The notes beneath the pieces were generated by a model, which saw only the letters and a list, made by a program, of their open reading frames with translations, ran no database searches and had not been told where the DNA came from. This document shows, one piece after another, positions 1 through 9,374 of a DNA stretch of 64,000 nucleotides (the stretch's first letter is position 1; every line of letters starts with the position of its first letter). The translations under genes and the position numbers were made by a program. Origin of the DNA: Nitratireductor sp. XY-223 (GTDB taxonomy: Bacteria; Pseudomonadota; Alphaproteobacteria; Rhizobiales; Rhizobiaceae); assembly GCF_004959855.1 (NCBI RefSeq), contig NZ_SPNT01000003.1:452619-516618 (forward strand), written 5' to 3'.

Positions 1-631
1 CGACATGATTGTCGACCATGCTCTTGTACACGGTCTCCTGGAGAACGGGGGCCGGGCAGACCTGGTATATTTTGAGCGCCTTGCACGATGGTTCCTGAAA
101 GTCGAACAGGGCACTGTCGAGTGTCGTCCGCAACATCTGTTCGTTGCCCAGCAGGAAGTTCGCCGCCTTTTGGGTAAGAATATAGGCGCCGGCTCCGTGG
201 TGGAGCGCAAGCAATTCATGGATTTCGTGGCGGTTCGTGACCTTTGTTTTCTCGCAGCTGATTTCCGTGCGCCAGAACGTCGTCTCCAGCCGCACGACAT
301 CGGCGTCACCCGGAATCCAGTCCGGAGAGGAAAGGAGGCCGCTCAGTCCAGATGACAGATATGCGTCATCTTCAAAGAACGCGGCATGCGCATCGCCGGA
401 ATCGGCGAAAGTGCGCCACGCTTTCAGGTGGCTCAGAAAGCAGCCGACTTCACCGTAGTTCCAGCGACGGTTGCGGCGCTTTGACAAAAACCTTTCGACG
501 GCCGAGGAGTCAAGCAGCCGGCCATCGATGGCAGGTACACGCTTAAAGGGAACATTGATGCGATCGAACCTGCTTTTCATGCGGGCCAAGCGGTCCGAGC
601 TGCGTTCCAGATTGATCAGATAGGTATCCAC
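1..631 (-). CDS. Glycosyltransferase family 25 (LPS/LOS-type), C-terminus outside window
   Basis: The reverse strand is open from a GTG at 631 to the window edge, giving 210 codons. The translation starts VDTYLINLERSSDRL, then has FKRVPAIDGR, GEVGCFLSHLKAW and AFFEDDAY. These are the hallmarks of family-25 glycosyltransferases, which add sugars (often galactose) to lipooligosaccharide or other surface glycans from nucleotide sugars; the EDD acidic motif is the presumed metal/donor site. A TGA lies in frame twelve codons upstream and no ATG intervenes, so GTG is the best start, with a weak CGGAG before it. The 3' end is missing. The acceptor cannot be told from sequence. Confidence 0.8.
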   Translation of the reverse strand, partial: MDTYLINLERSSDRLARMKSRFDRINVPFKRVPAIDGRLLDSSAVERFLSKRRNRRWNYGEVGCFLSHLKAWRTFADSGDAHAAFFEDDAYLSSGLSGLLSSPDWIPGDADVVRLETTFWRTEISCEKTKVTNRHEIHELLALHHGAGAYILTQKAANFLLGNEQMLRTTLDSALFDFQEPSCKALKIYQVCPAPVLQETVYKSMVDNHV

Positions 632-820
632 GGAACTCCGGAAATCCTGCGGTTTCGGTTCGATTCATCTCCTGACGCTTGCTTTATAAGACAGATGATC
701 ACGCAAGCACAGAGGCTAGTCGGGCGTGAGCAAAAAATGTTCTTTTCGAACACGCTAAGGTTTTATCGCGTTCACCGCGGGCGCCAACCGCTGGTTGGCT
801 TGAACAAAATGCGCGGTGCG

Positions 821-2083
821 TCAGTCCCGGGACGCGATATTGTCCGGCTCCACACTGTCCCAAGCTGCGTAAAGCGTTGAATGCAGCAGCGGAATGCGAT
901 CGCCGAACCGCACCACCACGAGGTCGCGTTGCGGCATCATATAGGCGGTCTGACCGCTGCGCCCGATCATATAGGTAAACGGGCCCTGCAGCCGCTCGCC
1001 CGGCCGGTCGAGCAGATTGTGGAAAACCTGCGTGCCGTAATGGCCGTGCAGACGTTGCTGCTCGCTCACCGCTTGACCGAAGTAGCGTCGCCAAAGACGG
1101 GGTGGCAGGAATCGATCGCCCGGCGCGCCGTTGCGGGAAAGATAGACCGCGACCCGCACCCAGTCGCGCGCCGTCGCGAACAGGCAGCAATAGGCCGATA
1201 CCGGCTTGTCGCGGCCGGCAAGGCGCCAGAGGGCGTCGCCGGCACCGCTCGGCCGCCAGATCTTTTCCGCAAGGATCTCTTCGAGCGGTCGGTTGTAGAC
1301 CGCCGATACCAGCTTTCCGAGAATTGCGGTGTTCACGTTCTGATAGTCGAATTGGCCGATGCGGTCGGTATCGGACCGCAGGCCGGGGGCCAGTGCGCCG
1401 AGACCCAGCATGTGCAATCGCGCGATCGGACTGAACGGATTGAAGGTGCCGGCATCGACCGGTTTTGTTTCGAGGCCGGACATGGCTTTGACACCGCCGT
1501 TTTCGAAAACCACACCGCTGCGCATGGTCAGGAACTGCTCAACGGTAACCCGGCGGAAATCCGTATCGCCGATATCATCCAGATAGTCGCCGAGCGGATC
1601 GGAAAGATCGGCAATGTAGCCCTCGGCATGCGCGCGCAACACCAGTGCGCCGACCAAGGACTTGACCATTGAAAAGGAATTGAAACGCGTCTGGGGCCCG
1701 GCATCAGACGCGTAGTGTTCCGCCCTCAACATGCCGCCCTGCCAGACCAGCATCGCCGTGCCGCCGTTCTGGTTGAACAGGGCCTGCGCTCTTGCGCTGA
1801 TCCGAAGCGAAGCCGCGGATGGCATGGGCGGCGGCTCGTATGAACTGCCGACGGCCGTATAGGAACCCGGCGCCGGCCACCGTTGCGTCGGATAGCCCTC
1901 ATAAAGAAGCCGGGGCAGATAGGGGGCCGACAGGTAAATGAGGAGCGCAATGGCAATGACGGCGAGCGGGGCCGGAACAAGCATCCAGCCGACAATTGAC
2001 CGCCTTATTTTGCTTCTTTTTCCGTGTTCAGGCACGCGCACCGCAGCTCCGTCCGCTTCAGCAAATCCACTCACGCTGTTCAT
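821..2083 (-). CDS. Membrane-anchored serine hydrolase, beta-lactamase class C / EstB-like
   Basis: This 420-aa protein has one N-terminal membrane segment (about residues 30-54, WMLVPAPLAVIAIALLIYL), then a periplasmic beta-lactamase-fold domain. The nucleophile motif SMVK lies at about 138-141 in FNSFSMVKSLVGALVL. A YQN triad follows in QFDYQNVN, and GRSGQ near the C-terminus takes the place of the KTG box. This matches the class C beta-lactamase-related family of esterases and peptidases rather than a true resistance enzyme. The frame is open upstream to a TTG at 2191; the ATG at 2083 is preferred because it places the charged tail directly before the membrane segment. The substrate is unknown. 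Confidence 0.75.
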   Translation of the reverse strand: MNSVSGFAEADGAAVRVPEHGKRSKIRRSIVGWMLVPAPLAVIAIALLIYLSAPYLPRLLYEGYPTQRWPAPGSYTAVGSSYEPPPMPSAASLRISARAQALFNQNGGTAMLVWQGGMLRAEHYASDAGPQTRFNSFSMVKSLVGALVLRAHAEGYIADLSDPLGDYLDDIGDTDFRRVTVEQFLTMRSGVVFENGGVKAMSGLETKPVDAGTFNPFSPIARLHMLGLGALAPGLRSDTDRIGQFDYQNVNTAILGKLVSAVYNRPLEEILAEKIWRPSGAGDALWRLAGRDKPVSAYCCLFATARDWVRVAVYLSRNGAPGDRFLPPRLWRRYFGQAVSEQQRLHGHYGTQVFHNLLDRPGERLQGPFTYMIGRSGQTAYMMPQRDLVVVRFGDRIPLLHSTLYAAWDSVEPDNIASRD

Positions 2084-2214
2084 CGCACGCCATCGGGTCA
2101 AAAAAACGGCGCTGATCCTGAACGGAAGCGCCGCTTGGTTTGTGCGTGTGTTATCAGGCGATTGTCCGAAAGGCTTGAATCTGTTTAGCAATTGCCCGTG
2201 GTGTTGCCGTTCGG

Positions 2215-2988
2215 CTACTTTTCCACAAAAGCCTTTTCAATGAGGTAGCTGCCGAGTTGCGCGCGGGTGCCCTCAGTAAAGCCGCGGCTTTCGAAGAAGC
2301 TCCGCGTGTCGTCCAGCATCTGCGGTCCGCCGCAGAGGATCACGCGGTCGTTTTCCTTGTCGATCGGCGGCAGGCCGATATCTTCGAACAGCTTGCCGCT
2401 TTCCATGAGTTCGGTAATGCGGCCATTGTTGCGGAACGGCTCGCGCGTCACGGTCGGATAGTAGATCAGCTGATCGCTCACCATGTCGCCGAGATACTCG
2501 TGACCGGGAAGCTGGCGCGTAATGTAGTCCTGGTAAGCGAGATCCTTGATGAAGCGGACGCCGTGCACCAGCACGATTTTCTCGAAGGAATCGTAGACGG
2601 CGGGGTCCTTAATGAGGCTGAGGAATGGGGCAAGGCCCGTTCCCGTGCCCAGCAGGTACAGGTTCTTTCCGGGCAACAGATGATCCGTGACCAGTGTTCC
2701 AGTCGGCTTGGTGCCGATCAAAACCGACTCGCCTTCCTTCAGGTGCTGCAGCCGCGAGGTCAGCGGGCCGTCAGGAACCTTGATGCTGAAGAACTCAAGG
2801 GTTTCCTCGTGATTGGCGCTGGCCATGGAATAGGCCCGCATCAGCGGCCGGCCTTCCACCTGCAGCCCGACCATGGTGAATTCACCGTTGCGGAACCGGA
2901 AGCCCGCATCACGGGTGGTCTTGAAACTGAAAAGCGTGTCGTTCCAGTGGTGAACCGACAGCACGGTTTCTTCGTTAAAGCCCTTCAT
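2215..2988 (-). CDS. fpr: Ferredoxin/flavodoxin--NADP+ reductase
   Basis: At 257 aa it has the usual length of bacterial-subclass FNRs. The FAD-binding motif RAYSMAS is at about residues 51-57. The NADP-binding half contains GTGTGLAPFLSLI and the CGGPQML motif, and the C-terminus is short (LIEKAFVEK), as in the bacterial subclass. It moves electrons between NADPH and ferredoxin or flavodoxin, supporting Fe-S assembly, oxidative-stress defence or other reductive enzymes in the cytoplasm. A GGAG lies seven bases before the ATG. It is divergent from the thiamine operon and appears to be transcribed alone. Confidence 0.9.
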   Translation of the reverse strand: MKGFNEETVLSVHHWNDTLFSFKTTRDAGFRFRNGEFTMVGLQVEGRPLMRAYSMASANHEETLEFFSIKVPDGPLTSRLQHLKEGESVLIGTKPTGTLVTDHLLPGKNLYLLGTGTGLAPFLSLIKDPAVYDSFEKIVLVHGVRFIKDLAYQDYITRQLPGHEYLGDMVSDQLIYYPTVTREPFRNNGRITELMESGKLFEDIGLPPIDKENDRVILCGGPQMLDDTRSFFESRGFTEGTRAQLGSYLIEKAFVEK

Positions 2989-3180
2989 AAATGCTCCATC
3001 CGAACTTGCGGGCGATACATGCGGAAGCGGAAACTATCAGGCGTGCCTTTGAATGAAAGCGTCAAAAGTTCCAAAATTGCCGCTTTTTGGAGATTGCGAT
3101 TCTATGCCGCAGGGCAGGTGGTGGTGCGCCGCAGCAATCAAAGCGAATGACGATCGCTCGCTTTGCCGCCCCGGACCGCC

Positions 3181-3209
3181 TTGACAAAGCACGGTCATCT
3201 TGTTCTTCT
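3181..3209 (+). promoter_or_regulatory. Putative -35 element of the thi operon promoter
   Basis: A perfect TTGACA lies at 3181-3186, about 35 bases before the TPP aptamer. The -10 region is weak (TCTTCT-like near 3204-3209), so only the -35 is convincing. Its position fits initiation just before the riboswitch. Confidence 0.4.
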
Positions 3210-3221
3210 TTTCGTCATTCA

Positions 3222-3315
3222 CCAGGGGAGTCCCGGCAAGGGGCTGAGATACTGCTGGCGCAAGCGGCGCAGTGACCCGTAGAACCTGATCCAGTTCATA
3301 CTGGCGTAGGGATGG
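3222..3315 (+). ncRNA. TPP (THI box) riboswitch
   Basis: The conserved aptamer blocks are all present: CAGGGGAGTCCC, GGGCTGAGATACTG (pyrimidine-sensor helix), GACCCGTAGAACCTGATC and CAGTTCATACTGGCGTAGGG. They bind thiamine pyrophosphate, which represses the downstream genes in cis. The aptamer precedes thiO, the first gene of a thiamine operon. There are about 174 bases from the aptamer to the thiO start, with a short leader reading frame in between, so the mode of gene control is not obvious from sequence. Confidence 0.95.
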
Positions 3316-3409
3316 TGCAGGCGTTGCGGGACCAATTCGGTCTGCGATCAAGGGCAGCGCAAATCCCATTCCTGTTTCGGTCAATTCTGGATCCGCGTCG
3401 GTCAGGACG

Positions 3410-3493
3410 ATGGAGGTTGAATTGCTTGGAGTCTTTCCGGTCTTGCAGTCGGTTGCTGCCAACGTGTTGTCGGACGCTGGAGGCGGGCGATGA
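3410..3493 (+). CDS. Possible 27-codon leader ORF coupled to thiO
   Basis: Between the TPP aptamer and thiO an ATG at 3410 opens 27 codons (starting MEVELLGVF) that end in a TGA overlapping the thiO ATG (ATGA at 3490-3493). An AGGA sits only two bases before the ATG, so initiation would be weak. The Shine-Dalgarno of thiO (GGAGG) lies inside this frame, so translation of the leader would run over it. It matches no protein I know. It may be a coupling leader, the residue of a lost gene, or chance. Confidence 0.3.
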   Translation: MEVELLGVFPVLQSVAANVLSDAGGGR

Positions 3494-4458
3494 AGGTGCT
3501 GGTCATGGGCGCCGGGGTCGCCGGGCTTGCCGCGGCCTGGGAACTGCGCAGGCGTGGCGCGCACGTGACGGTTGTCGACCGGCAGGACAGGGTCGGCGGC
3601 ACGGCCTCATGGTTCGCCGGGGGCATGCTGGCGCCCTGGTGTGAGCGCGAGAGCGCTGATGAAAAGGTGACCGAAATTGGAGCGGCGGCCACCGATTGGT
3701 GGGCGGACATCCTGCCCGATCGTGTCGAAAGAAACGGAACGCTTGTCGTTGCCCCGGCACGTGACGGTTCCGAGCTTGACCGCTTTGCCCGCCGGACCGC
3801 CGGTCACAGGACGGTAGACGAAACCGAACTGGGCGAGCTGGAACCCGTGCTGTCCGGCCGCTTTCGCCGTGGCCTGTTCTTCGAGGCGGAAGCGCACCTG
3901 GATCCGCGTGCGGCCATGCGGTCTTTGCAAATGCTGCTGGCGCGCAGCGGCTGTATCTTCCGCCTTGGCGAGGACGTGGCAGAAACCGACAGCTTTGACG
4001 CTGTGGTCGACTGCACCGGCATGGCCAGTCCGGTGGACGGATTGCGCGGCGTACGCGGGGAGATGCTGTTGCTGCGAACCTCTGGTATCCGCCTGTCGCG
4101 GCCCATCCGACTGCTGCACCCGCGGATTCCGGTCTACGTCGTCCCGCGTGGCGAGGGCCTTTTCATGGTCGGCGCCACGATGATCGAAAGCGCCGCCGAC
4201 AGTAGCGCGAGCGCACGATCAGTCATGGAACTGCTCAACGCGGCCTACGCGTTGCACCCGGCGTTCGGCGATGCGGAGATCGTCGAGATCGGTGTCGGTG
4301 TGCGCCCCGCATTTGCCGACAACTTTCCGCGTGTGTCACGCCATGGCGATACGATCAGCCTTAACGGCCTTTACCGCCATGGATTTCTGCTGGCGCCGGC
4401 TCTGGCCGCCGATGCCGCTGCCATGGCGATGGGGATCAGGGAGGCGGCACATGGCTGA
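3490..4458 (+). CDS. thiO: Glycine oxidase ThiO
   Basis: This 322-aa FAD enzyme of the DAAO family opens with the Rossmann motif [13 protein letters not shown] and has the DAAO-type GGMLAPW near residue 41-47. It oxidises glycine to the dehydroglycine imine used by ThiG to build the thiazole ring of thiamine. The C-terminal [15 protein letters not shown] is typical of ThiO. GGAGG precedes the ATG by six bases. It is the first gene of the operon under the TPP riboswitch and its stop overlaps thiS by eight bases. thiC, often the first gene in alphaproteobacterial thi operons, is absent from this window. Confidence 0.92.
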   Translation: MKVLVMGAGVAGLAAAWELRRRGAHVTVVDRQDRVGGTASWFAGGMLAPWCERESADEKVTEIGAAATDWWADILPDRVERNGTLVVAPARDGSELDRFARRTAGHRTVDETELGELEPVLSGRFRRGLFFEAEAHLDPRAAMRSLQMLLARSGCIFRLGEDVAETDSFDAVVDCTGMASPVDGLRGVRGEMLLLRTSGIRLSRPIRLLHPRIPVYVVPRGEGLFMVGATMIESAADSSASARSVMELLNAAYALHPAFGDAEIVEIGVGVRPAFADNFPRVSRHGDTISLNGLYRHGFLLAPALAADAAAMAMGIREAAHG

Positions 4459-4657
4459 ACTCACCCTGGTCGTCAACGGTCGGAGAGCCGCCGTTTCTTC
4501 GCGCAGCCTGGGCGCCTTGCTTTCGGAGCTCTCCTACGAGGGCGAGTGGTTGGCCACAGCGGTCAATGGCGTTGTCGTGCATCGCGACGACCGGGCCACA
4601 CATGTGCTGTGCGAGGGCGACCGCATTGAAATCCTGTCGCCGATGCAAGGAGGCTGA
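4451..4657 (+). CDS. thiS: Sulfur carrier protein ThiS
   Basis: A 68-aa ubiquitin-fold protein ending in Gly-Gly (SPMQGG), whose C-terminus is adenylated and then thiocarboxylated to deliver sulfur to thiazole synthase. The body [14 protein letters not shown] and the GDRIEILSP segment are typical of ThiS. The ATG lies within the last codons of thiO and the stop is one base from the thiG start, so the three are probably translated as a coupled set. Confidence 0.93.
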   Translation: MAELTLVVNGRRAAVSSRSLGALLSELSYEGEWLATAVNGVVVHRDDRATHVLCEGDRIEILSPMQGG

Positions 4658-4658
4658 G

Positions 4659-5444
4659 ATGCTCGAGATTTACGGGGCAAAACTTCCGTCGCGGTTGATT
4701 CTTGGAACCGCGCAATATCCTTCGCCAGACACAATTGGCGAAGCCGTTCGGGCCGGAGGCGCGTCTGCTGTAACCGTATCGCTGAGGCGCGAGAGCGCAC
4801 AGGATGCTGCAGCGACCGGCCCGGGCGGGAAGTTCTGGTCGATTGTCCGGTCGCTGGGGGTGCCGGTGTTGCCGAACACGGCCGGTTGCCACACCGCGCG
4901 CGAGGCAATCACGACGGCGCAAATGGCGCGCGAGGTCTTCGACACGAACTGGATCAAGCTGGAAGTTATCGGCAATCACGACACGCTGCAGCCGGACGTG
5001 TTTGAGCTTGTCGAGGCAGCGCGCATCCTGTGCGACGAGGGTTTCGAGGTGTTCCCGTACACCACTGATGATCTCGTCGTCGCCGAGCGGCTGCTCGAGG
5101 CCGGCTGCGGTATTCTGATGCCCTGGTGCGCGCCGATCGGCTCCGCGCGGGGGCCGGTGAATCTCGATGCGCTGCGTTCGCTGCGCAGCCATTTTCCCGA
5201 TGTGCCCCTGATCGTCGACGCCGGCATCGGGCGCCCGTCCCATGCGGCGACCGTCATGGAACTCGGCTATGATGCGGTGCTGTTGAATACCGCCGTCGCG
5301 CGTGCGGGCGCCCCGGTCTATATGGCCCGCGCCTTTTCGGCCGCGATCAAGGCCGGAAGGACGGCCTGGCACGCGGGCCTGCTCGAGCCCCGCGACATTG
5401 CCGTTCCCTCGACACCGGTAATCGGAATGGCGACGTTCACGTGA
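4659..5444 (+). CDS. thiG: Thiazole synthase ThiG
   Basis: This 261-aa TIM-barrel enzyme condenses deoxyxylulose phosphate, the ThiO product and ThiS thiocarboxylate into thiazole phosphate. Family motifs include [10 protein letters not shown] near the start, WIKLEVIGN (Schiff-base lysine region), VFPYTTDD, and the phosphate-binding [17 protein letters not shown] with AVLLNTAVA. The length is normal. The Shine-Dalgarno is the AAGGAGG inside the last codons of thiS. The stop TGA overlaps the GTG start of thiE. Confidence 0.95.
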   Translation: MLEIYGAKLPSRLILGTAQYPSPDTIGEAVRAGGASAVTVSLRRESAQDAAATGPGGKFWSIVRSLGVPVLPNTAGCHTAREAITTAQMAREVFDTNWIKLEVIGNHDTLQPDVFELVEAARILCDEGFEVFPYTTDDLVVAERLLEAGCGILMPWCAPIGSARGPVNLDALRSLRSHFPDVPLIVDAGIGRPSHAATVMELGYDAVLLNTAVARAGAPVYMARAFSAAIKAGRTAWHAGLLEPRDIAVPSTPVIGMATFT

Positions 5445-6076
5445 CACTCGATCCATTCTATCTGATCGTCGACAGCGCCGCCTGGATACGCCGTCTCGTG
5501 CCGATTGGCGTGCGCCTCGTGCAGTTGCGCATGAAGGGTCGGGACGAGGCGGCCATGCGACAGGAGATCAGCGTCGCGAAAGCGATCTGTGACGCCCATG
5601 GCTGCCAGCTTGTCCTTAATGATTACTGGGAACTCGCGATCAAGGAGGATTGCGACTTCGTGCACCTGGGTCAGGAGGATCTGGCCGCGGCCGATCTTCG
5701 CGCCATCAGGGCCGCCGGTATCCGCCTCGGCGTCAGCACCCACGATGATGCCGAGCTTGTGACCGCGCTGGAAGCGGAGCCGGATTACGTCGCGCTCGGT
5801 CCGGTCTATGAAACACGGCTGAAGAAGATGCGCTGGGCGCCGCAGGGCCTCGACCGCATCGCCGATTGGAAGGCGCGGATAGTGCCGCTGCCGCTCGTCG
5901 CCATCGGCGGGCTCAATCCGGAGCGGCTTTCGGGCGTTTTCGCGTCGGGCGCCGACAGTGCGGCCGTTGTCACCGATATTACGCTGAACGAAGATCCGGA
6001 GGCGCGCACGCTGGAGTGGATCGAAGCAACCCGCCGGCTGAGCTCCGGCAGGCGCGTGTCACCGGTCGCCCAGTAG
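5441..6076 (+). CDS. thiE: Thiamine phosphate synthase ThiE
   Basis: The 211-aa product joins HMP pyrophosphate and thiazole phosphate to thiamine phosphate. Recognisable motifs are [40 protein letters not shown] and VAIGGLNPE. It starts with GTG in a GTGA overlap with thiG. The tail overlaps the convergent dehydratase gene by 18 bases. With thiO, thiS and thiG it covers thiazole formation and coupling; the pyrimidine branch (thiC, thiD) must be elsewhere. Confidence 0.92.
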   Translation: MTLDPFYLIVDSAAWIRRLVPIGVRLVQLRMKGRDEAAMRQEISVAKAICDAHGCQLVLNDYWELAIKEDCDFVHLGQEDLAAADLRAIRAAGIRLGVSTHDDAELVTALEAEPDYVALGPVYETRLKKMRWAPQGLDRIADWKARIVPLPLVAIGGLNPERLSGVFASGADSAAVVTDITLNEDPEARTLEWIEATRRLSSGRRVSPVAQ

Positions 6077-7039
6077 CGCGGTGTACCGCTGCGCCCCGAT
6101 ATTGGAGCCGCAGGCGAGCACACAGACATTCTTTCCGGCGAGATCCACCTTTAGCGGCCCGGTGGCGGCAGCGAGTGCCGCGGCGCATGCCGGTTCGGCC
6201 ACCAGTTTCAACGCATCGCGCATGGTTGCCATGGCGTTGAGCATGGCACTGTCTTCGATACGGACAAGTCGGCTGACGTTGCGCCGGGCGACCGCGTAGG
6301 AGAAGGGCAGGGCGGCCGGCGATCCGAGACTGTCGGCAATCGTATCCACCTTGCCTATGCGTACCGCTTCGCCCTGCTCGAAACTGCGGGACATGCTGTC
6401 CGCGCCGAAAGGCTCGACGCCGATGATCTCGCATTCGGGCCTTGCCTGCCGGATCGCCGCTGCGACCCCGCCGATGAGGCCGCCGCCGCCCACCGCGACG
6501 ACCATGCAGTCGATGTCTGGAAGATCCGCGACGATTTCCGCCCCCAAGGTCGCTGCACCGAGCGTCATATGAGCCCCCTCGAAGGGATGCATGATCGTCA
6601 TTCCCTCGGCTTCCGCTGTTCCGTTCATCTCATCGAAAGCGGCGGCGATGTCGTCCACAAGCCGCACATCCGCGCCCGCTTCACGGCAGCCTTCGATGTG
6701 CAGCGGATCGGTTGCCTTCGGCATAACGAGGGTGGCGCAGACATTCTGCCGCGCGGCGGCCCATGAAACGGCGAGCGCGTGATTGCCGCCACTCGCCGCG
6801 ATGACCCCGGCGTCCCTTTCCGCTGAGCTCAGCCGGTCGATGCCCAGAAGGTTGCCACGCGCCTTGAATGAGCCGGCATGCTGGAACAGCTCCAGTTTCA
6901 TGGAAACGGATCGCGCATCGCCGAACCGCCCAGCGAACGCATCCTGTTTCAGCGCCAGCATCGGCGTTCGGATGATCTTGCCTTCGATTGCGTCTCGGGC
7001 GCTGCGAATCTGGTCAGGCGTCGGGAAGGTCTCTTGCAT
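6059..7039 (-). CDS. PLP-dependent threonine/serine dehydratase family protein
   Basis: A 326-aa fold-type II PLP enzyme with the cofactor lysine in GSFKARGNL, the substrate loop ASGGNHA and the phosphate-binding glycine loop VGGGGLIGG. It has a catalytic domain only, with no C-terminal ACT domain, so it resembles catabolic threonine dehydratase, serine racemase or hydroxyaspartate dehydratase rather than biosynthetic IlvA. The substrate cannot be fixed from sequence. No strong ribosome site is visible before the ATG. It runs convergently into thiE. Confidence 0.8.
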   Translation of the reverse strand: MQETFPTPDQIRSARDAIEGKIIRTPMLALKQDAFAGRFGDARSVSMKLELFQHAGSFKARGNLLGIDRLSSAERDAGVIAASGGNHALAVSWAAARQNVCATLVMPKATDPLHIEGCREAGADVRLVDDIAAAFDEMNGTAEAEGMTIMHPFEGAHMTLGAATLGAEIVADLPDIDCMVVAVGGGGLIGGVAAAIRQARPECEIIGVEPFGADSMSRSFEQGEAVRIGKVDTIADSLGSPAALPFSYAVARRNVSRLVRIEDSAMLNAMATMRDALKLVAEPACAAALAAATGPLKVDLAGKNVCVLACGSNIGAQRYTALLGDR

Positions 7040-7114
7040 GGGCAGTCAAGGAAGCGCGATGGGAAACAGGATCGGCAAAGCTACAGCACGTTCGCCAGGG
7101 CCGCGCAATGAAAT

Positions 7115-8011
7115 TCAGGCGATTGACCGCAGCTCATCGATACAGGTGTCAAGGAAAAGGCGTGACAGGCGCGACATGTTGCGCCGTCCCGAATGGACAG
7201 CCTGCAGGCTTATTTCCTGAAACCGCCATTCGGGAAGCACCTGGACAAGCGCGCCTGTTGCAAGGGACGCCGAGCACAAAATCGACGGCAACTCCGCTAT
7301 GCCGCGACCGACAAGCGCCGCCTTCTCGACGGCCGCGTAGTCATTGACGCAAAGGGTAGGGCGGATTTCGACTGTTTCGGTCCTGTCGCCCTTGTGAAGG
7401 GTCCAGCGCTGACCGGCCCCGGGCGTGAAACCGAATGTGACGAACCGGTGCGACGCCAGATCGGCAAGCGACTTGGGCGCGCCGCATTCCGCCAAGTAGT
7501 CCGGATTTGCCACCATGACGTGGCGGTAACGGACAAGCTTGCGGGCGACGAGGCTGCTGTCGCGCAACAGGCCGACCCGGAAGGACAGGTCGATACCGTC
7601 CTCGACCAGATCGACGATGCGCTCCGCGACCAGAACGGCGACGGTCGCCTGCGGGTAGCGCCGCTGGAAGCGATCGATGATCGGCACGAAGACCGTGTCC
7701 GCGAGGTTGGGCGGCAACGAAATACGCAGAAGACCGGTGACCTCGTCCTGCTTGTCGAGTAAGGCAAGGTCCGCGGCTTCGAATTCCTCCAGGCCCCTAC
7801 GGCAATGCTCCAGGTAGACCGCGCCGAGATAGGTCAGGCGCAGACTGCGTGTCGAACGCTCCAGCAGTTTGGCACCGAGGCTGTTTTCGAGATCCGAGAC
7901 CTTCCGGCTGACCGTCGAGAGCGGCATCGACAGGTTGCGGGCCGCCGCCGAGAAACTGCCGGACTGGGCCACCTGGACAAACACCGCGACCGCATTGAGA
8001 TCATGCATCAA
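7115..8011 (-). CDS. LysR-family transcriptional regulator
   Basis: A 298-aa protein with an N-terminal winged helix (AVFVQVAQSGSFSAAARNL and STVSRKVSDLE) and a C-terminal inducer-binding domain. A second ATG three bases in is equally possible. It is divergent from the NmrA-like gene at 8118 across 106 bases and probably regulates that gene and itself. The inducer is unknown. Confidence 0.88.
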   Translation of the reverse strand: MMHDLNAVAVFVQVAQSGSFSAAARNLSMPLSTVSRKVSDLENSLGAKLLERSTRSLRLTYLGAVYLEHCRRGLEEFEAADLALLDKQDEVTGLLRISLPPNLADTVFVPIIDRFQRRYPQATVAVLVAERIVDLVEDGIDLSFRVGLLRDSSLVARKLVRYRHVMVANPDYLAECGAPKSLADLASHRFVTFGFTPGAGQRWTLHKGDRTETVEIRPTLCVNDYAAVEKAALVGRGIAELPSILCSASLATGALVQVLPEWRFQEISLQAVHSGRRNMSRLSRLFLDTCIDELRSIA

Positions 8012-8117
8012 TTATTCCACCACATAGATAGTGCCTCTCAATTTCATCATATTATATCGAAACTGGAAATATCGTAGGACTTCTCTCCGCTGAAAATCAT
8101 GTCCAACGGGAGGCACC

Positions 8118-8996
8118 ATGTCCGAAACAATCCTCGTCACCGGCGCCACCGGCACAATCGGCCGTCCTCTTGCCCGAATGCTGGCGCGTGACGGCTGCAC
8201 GGTTCGCGCCATGAGCCGGGGTCCGCTACCAACAGCCGATCGGAAGGACGAATTGATACAGCCGGTCGCAGCGCATTTCGATGATCCCGCCGCGCTGGCG
8301 GCAGCGCTCGAGGGCGCCGATGCAGCGGTGCTGATCACACCCGCCGATGGAGCAGCCGGTCGCTATGCCCGCAATTTCATAGAGGCGGCACGCGCCGGGA
8401 ACCTGAAACGGCTGGTCCGCGTCTCGGCGCTCAAGGCCGCCCGTGACGGACCGACCGAAAACACCCGGCTGCACGCGGAAACGGAGGACCACATCGCATC
8501 CAGCGGGCTGCCGCATGTCGTTCTCCGGCCGCAACTCTTTATGCAGAATCTGTGCTTCGAAGTGCCGTCCATAAGGGACGGGGCGACATTCAGTTTTTCG
8601 ACCGGGGACGGGCATATGGGCATGATCGACACGCGCGACATCGCGGCCTGCGCAGCCAAGTGTGTTCAGAGCGACGATTTTCTCGGCAGGACACTGGAAT
8701 TGACCGGCCCCGAGACATTGTCATGGCATGACGCCGCGTCGATCCTGTCAGAATTGTCAGGACGGCGCATTTCCTTTGTACCGGTCGCGCCCCAAAGGCA
8801 GTATGAAACAATGGTCGCCGCAGGGATCGATCCCTGGATGGCGGCGGTGTTGCGCGACTACGGCGCTGCCTATGGTGGTGGATGGGGCGACTATGTCACA
8901 GACGACGTCGAACAGATAACCGGCCGTCCGGCAACAGACTTTAGGCGCTTTGCCGCCGACATGATCATGCCCGGAATCAGCCAAGCGGGAGAATAG
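8118..8996 (+). CDS. NmrA-like NAD(P)-binding oxidoreductase (atypical SDR)
   Basis: The 292-aa protein begins with the nucleotide-binding motif LVTGATGTIGRPLARML and continues with VRVSALKA and a C-terminal region with LTGPETLSWHDAASILS, as in NmrA/QorB-type atypical short-chain dehydrogenases. Such proteins act as NAD(P)H-dependent quinone reductases or as redox sensors. GGGAGG precedes the ATG by four bases. It is followed after three bases by a VOC-family gene, so the two form a unit divergent from the LysR gene. Confidence 0.82.
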   Translation: MSETILVTGATGTIGRPLARMLARDGCTVRAMSRGPLPTADRKDELIQPVAAHFDDPAALAAALEGADAAVLITPADGAAGRYARNFIEAARAGNLKRLVRVSALKAARDGPTENTRLHAETEDHIASSGLPHVVLRPQLFMQNLCFEVPSIRDGATFSFSTGDGHMGMIDTRDIAACAAKCVQSDDFLGRTLELTGPETLSWHDAASILSELSGRRISFVPVAPQRQYETMVAAGIDPWMAAVLRDYGAAYGGGWGDYVTDDVEQITGRPATDFRRFAADMIMPGISQAGE

Positions 8997-8999
8997 GCG

Positions 9000-9374
9000 A
9001 TGTCCCTCAAAATCCTCGGTCTCAGGACAACGATCTACAAGGTTGCCGACCTTGAAAAGGCGAAGAGCTGGTACACCGACGCCTTCGGCCCCAAGCCCTA
9101 TTTCGACGAGCCGTTTTATGTCGGCTTCAACATCGCCGGTTATGAACTCGGTCTGATGCCGGATGAAACGCCAGCGGACGAAAAGACCGGCACAGTCCTG
9201 ACCTATTGGGGCGTGGAAGACGTCGAAAAGGCCGTCGCGCATTTCGAGGCGCTGGGCGCGACCGTCGTCGAGAAACCGACCAATGTCGGCGGCGAAATCG
9301 TGGTGGCCGGTGTCGCCGACCCTTGGGGGAACGTTGTCGGCCTGATCTACAATCCGGAATTCAAGCTGCCCTAG
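9000..9374 (+). CDS. VOC-family (glyoxalase/bleomycin-resistance fold) protein
   Basis: A 124-aa single VOC module (KILGLRTTIYKVADLEKAKSWYTDAFG at the start, DPWGNVVGLIYNPEF at the end). The fold is shared by glyoxalases, dioxygenases and resistance proteins, and sequence alone does not assign a reaction. It is co-transcribed with the NmrA-like gene upstream. Its stop overlaps the convergent glycosyltransferase by four bases. Confidence 0.8.
   Translation: MSLKILGLRTTIYKVADLEKAKSWYTDAFGPKPYFDEPFYVGFNIAGYELGLMPDETPADEKTGTVLTYWGVEDVEKAVAHFEALGATVVEKPTNVGGEIVVAGVADPWGNVVGLIYNPEFKLP

Noticed and set aside
3410..3493. Idea that the thiO leader is a thiC or thiD remnant
   Set aside because: The 27 residues show no ThiC or ThiD motif; there is not enough sequence to support it.
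8051..8074. ATATCG repeated 15 bases apart between lysR and the NmrA-like gene
   Set aside because: Direct repeat of six bases in an AT-rich promoter is expected by chance and does not form a T-N11-A LysR dyad.
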